From Phycisphaerae bacterium (GTDB lineage Bacteria; Planctomycetota; Phycisphaerae; Sedimentisphaerales; SG8-4): a stretch of 11,900 bases of DNA. Position numbers and translations under genes: made by a program. Under the pieces are notes generated by a model. That model ran no database searches, was not told where the DNA came from, and saw nothing but the letters and a program-made list of their open reading frames with translations. The stretch is taken from positions 1 to 11,900 of the forward strand of contig JAUWLI010000055.1 of the NCBI GenBank assembly GCA_030613765.1, in the 5' to 3' direction. Of this stretch, positions 1 through 6,060 are shown in pieces. Within the stretch, counting starts at the first letter, position 1; every line of letters begins with the position of its first letter.

Positions 1-42
1 CAAGCCTTATAACTTGGGTGGTTTTGTGCCTGCCCTTGTTTG

Positions 43-336
43 CTAAATCTGAAACATTTTACAACCAGGAGAGTCCTTGACAAATCCGCAATCCGGGCAT
101 TTGACCTGGTCCGGCTTGCAGCACTTATCGCCGCCTTTGAGTTGGCCGCATTTGACACAGAGTTCAAAGGAATCGGAACTACTTTCGGTCGATTCAGTTG
201 GTTTTTCATCGGACCTGCTTGTGTTCGGTTCAGTTGGGCCTTCATCGGAGGACTTGCTGCAGCCGGGACCCAATATAACCATACTAATTATTGTTAAGCT
301 AAGTACGAACGTTACAACACATTTCCGCGAGTTCAT
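43..336 (-). CDS. Small Cys-rich lipoprotein with tandem CxxCG knuckles
   Basis: A 97-residue protein of unknown function. Residues 1-25 form a lipoprotein-type signal (basic MNSRK start, hydrophobic core, then LGPGC). Cys26 is the probable lipidated residue, although Gly-Pro-Gly before it is not a textbook lipobox. Residues 27-57 are a Ser/Thr/Glu/Pro-rich linker. The tail holds seven cysteines (60, 63, 72, 73, 80, 83, 92) in two copies of a roughly 20-residue unit, CxxCGxxKx4C, first with CVKCGQLK and then with CPDCGFVK. This pattern suggests metal binding or disulfides outside the cytoplasm; that is inference. The start is set by a strong AGGAGGT five bases before ATG. It stands alone on this strand and is transcribed away from the S9 peptidase gene. 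I am confident it is a real gene; its function is not known to me. Confidence 0.82.
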   Translation of the reverse strand: MNSRKCVVTFVLSLTIISMVILGPGCSKSSDEGPTEPNTSRSDEKPTESTESSSDSFELCVKCGQLKGGDKCCKPDQVKCPDCGFVKDSPGCKMFQI

Positions 337-746
337 TTTTACCTCCTGTAAAATAGTATTAGCGTTTTCCTGTACTCATTACTACATCCAAGCCGAACGT
401 GAGAAAGAGCAGTCGGCGACAAAGGATGTAACGTGCATAAAGATAGATTAAAGCTGTTCGTAAAGAACTTATCGCCACCTTGTCTCTCCGTTTCGGTGTC
501 CTTTATTGGTTACATGCCCTATATGGCGAAACTGCTTATTGCAACACGTATACTATGCTAACAATTAGAAGGCTCGTCAATAGAATAGTTACAATCTCAG
601 GATTTTTTTCTCACTATCTCCGCAACTATGACCTGTTAAGAGACCGATTCCCATCAGCTTCGATTTGCGAATCAAAACGGCGGGGGCCGAATCTGATTTA
701 CTTTTAACAGAGTTTTGGGGCCCAGGTGTATGAACAGTAAATCCAG

Positions 747-763
747 GCCGGTAGAAGACCGGC
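747..763. other. Small GC-rich hairpin
   Basis: GCCGGT and ACCGGC form a perfect 6-bp stem around the 5-base loop AGAAG. It lies about 17 bases upstream of the -35 box of the peptidase promoter. No T-run follows on either strand, so it is not a standard intrinsic terminator. It may be an operator, or chance. Confidence 0.3.
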
Positions 764-779
764 GGTTGAGGCTTTATCC

Positions 780-808
780 TTGCAAGAGTGGTCTATGGCG
801 GCTATAAT
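780..808 (+). promoter_or_regulatory. Sigma-70-type promoter for the S9 peptidase gene
   Basis: TTGCAA at 780-785, a 17-base spacer, then a perfect TATAAT at 803-808. The -35 matches four of six consensus positions. Transcription would start near 815 and give a leader of about 55 bases before the ATG at 871. Confidence 0.6.
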
Positions 809-870
809 GACATTCCCTGAATGAATATTGTCTCTCCATGATTACGAACAGTAAGAGGAGGATACAAGCT

Positions 871-3405
871 ATGAGAGTTTCCTTTGGACTGAAGACTGTT
901 ATCCAATCTACTGTACTTGCGGTGTTGCTCTTTACTGCTCAGAGCGTTTTTGCCCAGGGTGGGCGTTCCGACTATGAGCGTGCGCTCAATCTTCGCAAGA
1001 CCACGGCCAATAAAGTGTTCAAGCAACGTGTCAATCCCCACTGGCTCACCGGTAATACTCAGTTTTGGTACCGCAATGACCTGGCCGATGGGGCACGCGA
1101 ATATATCCTCGTGAATGCAGAAACCGGCACACGCCGACGGGCATTTGACCACAAGCGGTTTTCCGGGGCACTTGCCAAAGCAAGCGGCAAAGATATACAG
1201 GCCGATAGACTCCCAATCGAGAAGCTGAAGTTCAGCGAGCCCGGGTTCCAGCTTCAGTTCACCAGTGGCGGCAAACGGTGGAAATGCGATTTGCGAAGCT
1301 ATGAAGTTCGCCAGGTACCGAAAGACGAGCAGATAACTTCTTCTCTTCGACCGCACACTAAGCTGCATCCAAGCATTCGGTCTTCTGACGAGACTTCGAT
1401 TACATTCATCAACCATACGAAGGATGTCGTGGAGGTTTATTGGGTGGACTATGAGAGCCAAAGACGTCACTACGCGACGATCCGGGTTGATGAGCAGCAT
1501 CAGCAGCACACTTTTGCAGGACATGTCTGGCTGGTAACTGATAAAGCGGGAAAAAGGCTGGCTGTTTTTGTCGCCACAGAAGTTGCTTCAAGTGCTGTCA
1601 TAGATGCTAACAGTGTTAACAAAGCTGCCACCAAAAGAAAATCCGGGGCAGTGAAACAACGCGGTGGGTCGCCGGACGGCAAATGGAGTGCGTTTATAAA
1701 AGACTACAACCTTTATGTACGGAACCTCGAAAACGGCGAAGAGATTACACTAAGCAGCGATGGCAGCGCCGAAGATGCATATTCGAAACGCCTATACTGG
1801 TCGCCGGATTCCGAAAAAATAGTTACACTGCGAATCAAAAAAGGCAATGACAGAAAAATCCACCTCATCGAGTCGTCACCTAAAGACCAGTTGCAGCCGA
1901 AACTACACACGCATTCTTATGCCAAACCGGGCGACCGCATTGCCGTCCCCAGGCCCCAATTGTTCAACGTCGTCGGCGAGCGTCAAATTCCTGTTGAGGA
2001 CCAGCTTTTCTCGAATCCTTGGCGCATCTCGAAGATTCGTTGGGCGCCGGATTCCAGCAAGTTTACTTTTCTCTACAATCAGCGCGGTCACCAGATACTG
2101 GGGCTCATAAGCGCCGATGCCAACACTGGCCAGGCATGTGCCATTATCGATGAATATAGCAAGACGTTTTTCGATTATGCATACAAGCAATACGACTATT
2201 ACCTTGATGCCACGAAAGAAATCATCTGGATGTCGGAGCGCGATGGTTGGAACCATCTTTACCTTTATGATGCCCAAACTTCTCGCGTGAAAAACCAAAT
2301 CACTAAAGGCGATTGGGTTGTGCGCCGTGTCGAGCGCGTGGACGAGGACAAACGGCAAATCTGGTTTCGGGCCGGCGGTATCCGAGAAGAGCAGGACCCT
2401 TATTACGTGCATTTCTGTCGCGTGAATTTGGATGGCTCAGGTCTCGTAGTGCTGACCGAAGGGGATGGAACGCATGAAATCGAGTTTTCTCCGGATCGCC
2501 GATTTTTCCTGGACCGATGGTCCCGGGTTGACCAACCACCTGTCACCGAGTTACGCGACGCCAACGATGGCAAAATCATTTGCGAATTGGAACGGGCCGA
2601 CGCCAGTGCGTTGTTGAAGACCGGCTGGCGTCCACCGGAGCGATTTGTTGCAAAGGGCCGGGATGGCAAAACAGACATTTACGGGATAATCATCCGTCCG
2701 GGCAATTTCGATCCGAATCGCCAATACCCGGTGATCGAGAAGATTTATGCCGGTCCACAGGGTGCGTTTGTGCCGAAATCATTCGGGCTGCAAACTCGCC
2801 AGAAAGCTATCGCTGAACTTGGTTTTATTGTTGTGAAGATTGATGGCATGGGCACTTCTCACCGCTCAAAGGCTTTTCATGATGTATGCTGGAAGAACCT
2901 TGGTGACTCTGGATTTCCCGACCGTATCTTGTGGATGAAGGCGGCAGCAGAGAAGTATCCCTGTCTGGACCTTACGCGAGTCGGTATTTATGGCGGGTCG
3001 GCGGGGGGGCAGAGTGCGCTGCGTGCTCTGTTGGCTCATGGCGATTTTTATAAGGTAGCAGTCGCCGACTGTGGCTGCCATGACAACCGAATGGACAAGA
3101 TTTGGTGGAACGAACTCTGGATGGGCTGGCCTATTGGGCCTCATTACGAAGAGCAATCGAATGTTACACAAGCTCACAAACTACAGGGTAAACTGCTGCT
3201 CACTGTCGGAGAACTCGATAAGAACGTAGACCCGGCCTCAACGATGCAGGTCGTCGATGCGCTCATCAAAGCGGACAAAGATTTTGACCTGATAGTAGTG
3301 CCCGGTCGTGGTCACGGCGTGGGTGAAATCCCCTATACCAGCCGGCGGCGTATGGATTTCTTCGTGCGGCACCTGCTTGGCGTAGAACCTCGCAATCAGC
3401 CATAA
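871..3405 (+). CDS. Secreted S9 family (DPP-IV/prolyl oligopeptidase type) serine peptidase with inserted VHL-like domain
   Basis: An 844-residue exported serine peptidase, expected to cleave peptides outside the cytoplasm, probably after Pro or Ala as is usual in family S9. Residues 1-28 are a signal peptide (cut after SVFA). Residues about 45-580 form the DPP-IV-type beta-propeller with SPDGKW and WSPDS blade motifs. Residues about 590-844 form the alpha/beta-hydrolase domain. The likely triad is Ser710 (GGSAGG), Asp783 (GELDKNVDP) and His815 (GRGHG). Ala follows the nucleophile where classical DPP-IV enzymes have Tyr. Residues about 171-245 are an insert resembling the VHL beta domain. The start at 871 follows GAGGAGG with 9-base spacing; the in-frame ATG at 838 lacks a ribosome-binding site and would bury the signal peptide. 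It appears to be transcribed alone from the promoter at 780-808. Family assignment is secure; the substrate is unknown. Confidence 0.95.
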   Translation: MRVSFGLKTVIQSTVLAVLLFTAQSVFAQGGRSDYERALNLRKTTANKVFKQRVNPHWLTGNTQFWYRNDLADGAREYILVNAETGTRRRAFDHKRFSGALAKASGKDIQADRLPIEKLKFSEPGFQLQFTSGGKRWKCDLRSYEVRQVPKDEQITSSLRPHTKLHPSIRSSDETSITFINHTKDVVEVYWVDYESQRRHYATIRVDEQHQQHTFAGHVWLVTDKAGKRLAVFVATEVASSAVIDANSVNKAATKRKSGAVKQRGGSPDGKWSAFIKDYNLYVRNLENGEEITLSSDGSAEDAYSKRLYWSPDSEKIVTLRIKKGNDRKIHLIESSPKDQLQPKLHTHSYAKPGDRIAVPRPQLFNVVGERQIPVEDQLFSNPWRISKIRWAPDSSKFTFLYNQRGHQILGLISADANTGQACAIIDEYSKTFFDYAYKQYDYYLDATKEIIWMSERDGWNHLYLYDAQTSRVKNQITKGDWVVRRVERVDEDKRQIWFRAGGIREEQDPYYVHFCRVNLDGSGLVVLTEGDGTHEIEFSPDRRFFLDRWSRVDQPPVTELRDANDGKIICELERADASALLKTGWRPPERFVAKGRDGKTDIYGIIIRPGNFDPNRQYPVIEKIYAGPQGAFVPKSFGLQTRQKAIAELGFIVVKIDGMGTSHRSKAFHDVCWKNLGDSGFPDRILWMKAAAEKYPCLDLTRVGIYGGSAGGQSALRALLAHGDFYKVAVADCGCHDNRMDKIWWNELWMGWPIGPHYEEQSNVTQAHKLQGKLLLTVGELDKNVDPASTMQVVDALIKADKDFDLIVVPGRGHGVGEIPYTSRRRMDFFVRHLLGVEPRNQP
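1381..1605 (+). other. VHL-beta-like domain inside the S9 peptidase
   Basis: Encodes residues about 171-245 of the peptidase. Compared from memory with human pVHL, the stretch aligns without gaps from Phe76 to Trp117: Phe179/F76, Asn181/N78, Trp191/W88, Tyr201/Y98, Thr214/S111, Phe215/Y112, Gly217/G114, His218/H115 and Trp220/W117. W88, Y98, S111, H115 and W117 line the hydroxyproline pocket of pVHL. The peptide TFAGHVWLV matches human SYRGHLWLF in pattern. The insert lies between the first propeller strands and the blade that starts at SPDGKW. Homology is read by eye; the binding function is inference. Confidence 0.8.
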
Positions 3406-3516
3406 ACTAAGAGCAGGTCATAATTAGCCATTGCAGCAGGCCGTTGTCCTTAAAAGGGTCATGGGGGTAGGGCAGGAGAGAAGTCAGTTAAATGAAGAAA
3501 AAATAAAAATTCGATG

Positions 3517-3544
3517 TTGATTTTTTCGGTAGGCTCGATATTGT
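3517..3544 (+). promoter_or_regulatory. Possible promoter for the DUF3568 lipoprotein gene
   Basis: TTGATT at 3517-3522, a 16-base spacer and TATTGT at 3539-3544. Each box matches four of six consensus positions, so this is only a moderate candidate. Initiation would fall around 3551-3556, just before the hairpin at 3557-3576. Confidence 0.35.
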
Positions 3545-3556
3545 ATTGTAGTTGAA

Positions 3557-3576
3557 GCTCAGCTGCGTAGCTGAGC
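3557..3576 (+). other. Perfect 8-bp hairpin in the leader of the DUF3568 gene
   Basis: GCTCAGCT and AGCTGAGC pair perfectly around the tetraloop GCGT. No T-run follows. It sits 36 bases before the ribosome-binding site and close to the predicted mRNA 5' end. It may protect the transcript or act as an operator. As a terminator for the upstream peptidase gene it would be atypical. Confidence 0.45.
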
Positions 3577-3624
3577 AGGGTTCAATTGAGAATCTCGAAT
3601 GCAATTTTTTTAAGGAGTGAAAAA

Positions 3625-4020
3625 ATGACAATTACAAGATTCTCGAAGTTTGTCGTCTTTGCCGGTATGATGTTGATTTTGTGTGGCTGTGGTAAACCTA
3701 CCCTTATAGGTAGTGATGCTGCTGTTTATTCAAGAGGTAGCCTTTACGCTGTGGCCGGTAAGGACTTGAACAGCGTGTATGCGGCGACATTGGCGGCGAT
3801 GAAGCAGTTGGAGATAAAGATTGCCGAACAAAACAAAGATGTCTTTTATGCCAAGGTTGTCGGCAACATCGCAGACGGCAGGACCGTTACAATACGGATA
3901 GAACCAGGGGCTAATAAGAGTACCGAACTCATTATTAGGACAAGCAGCTTCGGCAACGAGGAGAGGTCGCGCGTTATTTACAAGAAGATACAGGACAATC
4001 TTAAGATCGGCACCAAGTAG
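3625..4020 (+). CDS. DUF3568-type small lipoprotein
   Basis: A 131-residue lipoprotein of unknown role. Residues 1-21 are a lipoprotein signal ending in LCGC, with Cys22 the likely lipidated residue. The mature part follows the DUF3568 pattern as I remember it: a short 'vYxxGxLya' segment (VYSRGSLYAV), a helix in the form 'lnsVYAATLAAMKQLEIKI', a 'kdvfyAkvvGniaDGrtVtIrIe' strand pair, and a closing 'tsSFGNEerSrvIykKIqdnL' helix. Family members are small, usually secreted or lipid-anchored, and uncharacterised. The start at 3625 is chosen because AAGGAG lies 7 bases upstream; an in-frame TTG at 3586 has no ribosome-binding site and would extend the signal region. It is separate from the S9 gene (about 220 bases away) and converges with the PilX-like gene. 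Confidence 0.85.
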   Translation: MTITRFSKFVVFAGMMLILCGCGKPTLIGSDAAVYSRGSLYAVAGKDLNSVYAATLAAMKQLEIKIAEQNKDVFYAKVVGNIADGRTVTIRIEPGANKSTELIIRTSSFGNEERSRVIYKKIQDNLKIGTK

Positions 4021-4118
4021 AGTACGTGTCCACGTTGGATTGTTCGGATAATAAAGCCAGGCGGTACATTAGCTCTGAGTTTGCTTTTGATAGATAGTTA
4101 AGTGTTTGGGTCTCTCGA

Positions 4119-4143
4119 TCACTGCACACATTGTGAGCAGTGA
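4119..4143. terminator. Symmetric hairpin between convergent genes, possible bidirectional terminator
   Basis: TCACTGC at 4119-4125 and GCAGTGA at 4137-4143 form a perfect 7-bp stem. Inside it CAC and GTG pair again around ATT, with one A-A mismatch between the two stems. It lies 99 bases after the DUF3568 stop and 72 bases after the PilX-like stop on the other strand. The symmetry suits bidirectional use, but neither side has a T-run, so intrinsic termination is uncertain. Confidence 0.35.
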
Positions 4144-4193
4144 AAGAGGGGCGGTTTCGGCTGTAAGGACTATCCGAGGTCGTTTACCCGGTT

Positions 4194-4210
4194 AGGACCG
4201 CTAACGGTCT
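4194..4210 (-). terminator. Hairpin directly after the PilX-like gene
   Basis: GACCG and CGGTC pair around the loop CTAA, with one extra G-T and one A-T pair extending the stem. It begins four bases beyond the stop codon of the minus-strand PilX-like gene. The stem is short and no U-tract follows on the minus strand, so this is a weak terminator candidate. Confidence 0.3.
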
Positions 4211-4214
4211 TGAC

Positions 4215-5432
4215 TTATAGCTCACTCCACTTGATTATTACGAAGCGTACGGCATCATCTTCGATAGTGACTTTTCTCAGTGCCGCGTCATAGTAGAAAT
4301 CGCCGTCGTTCTTGAGTTCAAAGCTATTGGCGATAAGAGAGCCACGTATATCACCTTTGGCCATAACAGTGACTTTAGCATTCGGAGCGTAAATCGCACC
4401 AAGGATGTCGCCCTTTGCTTTGAGGATTATGCTCTGTCCTTCTGTACCTGTACCGTAAAGCTTTAAGTTTGCCGGAGGATTTTGGTTATTGATACCGGCA
4501 CTGTTATCGGCGACCATATCTCCATCCAGATACAAGGTTAAAGAAGCACCTTCTTTTATAATAATTTCACAATCCTGGCCAAGACCGAGGTTTCCGGTAA
4601 CATATAGCACGACATCTCCGCCACTTACTTCCAATATTCCCGGATTAGTGGCACGTTTCACGTCAATCATGCTATATTGACCACTATCGCCGGGCCCGAT
4701 TGTTGAGGTTTTTCCCTGAATTGTAATTGAACCCTTGCTTGGTAGTGCAGGCGGAATTGCGAGCGGCAGGTCTACGTTCTGAAGCAAAGCATACTTTTTG
4801 TGCATGGTTGCACCTAAGTCTTTAATAACGGTATTAACATTGCCGCCGACACCTACCGCGACATCTCCATCAACTCCTACTCCGTTGCCGAGAATCATTG
4901 CCCCGGGTAAAGTGCTTTGTGTTGCAACTATAACTTCTATGTCAGCATCCCATGGATCGCCGGAGTTGTATCCCTGAACCAGCGTATCGCTTTTCAAAAC
5001 GAGGTCTTTTTTCGTCAAGAGCGCATGTTCGAATGGTCCCTTCAACACCAAAGTACAGTAGATTATTTTTTGCTCCAGTCCGGATCTGCCAATGGATTCG
5101 ACCGTGTAAACGCTGCCCGGGTTTGCTGTAACTTTATAACTGTAAGTTGCGTCAGTATTCGGCAGGATCTCATCTGTCGCCTGCGGCAGTGTGCTATTAT
5201 CCCATGGTTTGACTTTCAGTTTCTGGTTCATTTCAAATAGGGCCCTTGTCACGCCGGCGTCGGCAGCGGATCGGGCTGCAATCTCTGAAGAAGTTCGAAC
5301 CGAAAGGATGCGACTATGCAATCCCAGACTCAACAAGCCGTTACCCATCACAAGCACAAGTATTACAACAAACATCACCAGCGGCAGTGAAAAGCCGCCT
5401 CTTTTTGATTTTAATCTTTTTTTTCTATTCAT
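4215..5432 (-). CDS. PilX-like minor pseudopilin with DUF7305-type C-terminal domain
   Basis: A 405-residue membrane-anchored protein. It starts with a very basic stretch, then RGGFSLPLV and a hydrophobic helix (about 14-37), as in type IV prepilins. Cleavage would follow Gly13. Position +5 is Leu rather than the Glu of major pilins, as in PilX/GspK-like minor pilins. Residues about 46-66 (EIAARSAADAGVTRALFEM) match the conserved PilX-type helix. Residues about 267-385 (GGDVVLYVTGNL, GASLTLYLDG, GAIYAPNAKVTV, then YYDAAL) match a beta-rich domain I recognise as DUF7305, common behind PilX-type N termini. A role in assembling a pilus or secretion pseudopilus is inferred. The ATG at 5432 has GAGGAAG 9 bases upstream; an in-frame TTG at 5468 lacks a site. 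The gene is last of three, 20 bases after its upstream neighbour. Confidence 0.85.
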   Translation of the reverse strand: MNRKKRLKSKRGGFSLPLVMFVVILVLVMGNGLLSLGLHSRILSVRTSSEIAARSAADAGVTRALFEMNQKLKVKPWDNSTLPQATDEILPNTDATYSYKVTANPGSVYTVESIGRSGLEQKIIYCTLVLKGPFEHALLTKKDLVLKSDTLVQGYNSGDPWDADIEVIVATQSTLPGAMILGNGVGVDGDVAVGVGGNVNTVIKDLGATMHKKYALLQNVDLPLAIPPALPSKGSITIQGKTSTIGPGDSGQYSMIDVKRATNPGILEVSGGDVVLYVTGNLGLGQDCEIIIKEGASLTLYLDGDMVADNSAGINNQNPPANLKLYGTGTEGQSIILKAKGDILGAIYAPNAKVTVMAKGDIRGSLIANSFELKNDGDFYYDAALRKVTIEDDAVRFVIIKWSEL

Positions 5433-5452
5433 TTTGAGATTCTTCCTCGATG

Positions 5453-6010
5453 TTAAACCGTTATACAAGAAGCTGCATTTCTCAATGACTTAAGACAATC
5501 CGGACATAAGAGTTGCCCCGAATCAATTTTATATAAATCAATTGCCCAAATACTCTCGTTGCTACAACATTGGCAAGTTGCAGTTTTTGTTGAAACACCA
5601 TGCAATTCAGTCGATTTTGCTTTGCCCTGTCCTTTCTCTTCGGATCTGTTTATTGTAGCAACGGGGATTTTGGTTTTATTTTCTGATTCAACACTCCGAG
5701 GATATAAGGGCTGAGGGTTTATATCGCTCGGTTCGCGTTTCGGCATAGTTTCCTTGGTAGAGATGTTGCCACAGAACAGTTCGATCACCTTTTTCGTTAG
5801 CTCTTTTGATCTTACTGCTTTGTCCACGCCGCCGCAGGAATGGAAAGGAGGATGTTTCACTCCACATTTTCTACATGCAGGCAGGGCGTTATTGCATGAG
5901 ATATCGTTACGAACGGATTCAATCGCCTTTTTCGCTAACGTTATGGCTTGTATGCCTTTTTCGCCAGTCGGATTAAATTCTGCAGTTGTTTTGTTTTCGT
6001 TACTGTTCAT
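5453..6010 (-). CDS. Unknown protein with two Cys-rich zinc-binding-like motifs and an internal repeat
   Basis: A 185-residue protein that I do not recognise. It has no signal peptide or membrane segment, so it is probably cytoplasmic. The N-terminal half holds CRKCGVKHPPFHSC (Cys46, 49, 59, with His53 and His57). The C-terminal part holds a zinc-ribbon-like pair, CQCC at 146-149 and CPDC at 169-172. The middle (about 90-140) is polar and probably disordered. Residues 25-44 and 71-90 form an imperfect repeat in exact 46-residue register (L.KK.IE...IS....P). It lies second in the probable operon, 50 bases after the secreted Gly/Pro-rich protein gene and 20 before the PilX-like gene. No clear ribosome-binding site precedes its ATG, so translation may depend on coupling or be weak. 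It could be a regulator or an assembly factor for its neighbours; this is unsupported beyond position. Confidence 0.75.
   Translation of the reverse strand: MNSNENKTTAEFNPTGEKGIQAITLAKKAIESVRNDISCNNALPACRKCGVKHPPFHSCGGVDKAVRSKELTKKVIELFCGNISTKETMPKREPSDINPQPLYPRSVESENKTKIPVATINRSEEKGQGKAKSTELHGVSTKTATCQCCSNESIWAIDLYKIDSGQLLCPDCLKSLRNAASCITV
5741..5938 (-). repeat. Diverged internal protein repeat, 46-residue period
   Basis: Two 20-residue segments of the two-zinc-motif protein, coded at 5879-5938 and 5741-5800, align without gaps. Leu, Lys-Lys, Ile-Glu, Ile-Ser and Pro are identical (8 of 20). The first copy is followed by the Cys knuckle; in the second that region reads KREPS, so the cysteines are missing. 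Confidence 0.55.
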
Positions 6011-6060
6011 ATCGAATACGAAATTTAACGACCATTTTATAATTTTAGATTTTGTTGTGA

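Larger units (their letters stand above)
337..870. other. Intergenic region between divergent genes
   Basis: About 530 bases separate the start of the Cys-rich lipoprotein gene from the start of the S9 peptidase gene. Open frames here have no ribosome-binding site and look random. The right end holds a convincing promoter for the peptidase (780-808) and a small GC-rich hairpin (747-763). I could not pick out a convincing promoter for the lipoprotein on the minus strand, nor any tRNA or known riboswitch fold. Confidence 0.6.

Noticed and set aside
838..870. Upstream in-frame ATG for the S9 peptidase
   Set aside because: It lacks a ribosome-binding site and would add 11 residues before the signal peptide; the ATG at 871 follows GAGGAGG.
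802..1524. 240-codon open frame on the minus strand
   Set aside because: It lies opposite the well-supported S9 peptidase gene, has no ribosome-binding site, and its translation matches no family pattern.
3498..3526. AAAAAT/ATTTTT pairing after the S9 gene as a terminator
   Set aside because: The stem would be only A-T pairs and too weak to support termination.
3586..3624. TTG start for the DUF3568 lipoprotein
   Set aside because: No ribosome-binding site; ATG at 3625 has AAGGAG at good distance and gives a clean lipoprotein signal.
5433..5468. TTG start for the PilX-like gene
   Set aside because: No ribosome-binding site, and it would overlap the upstream gene; ATG at 5432 is better placed.
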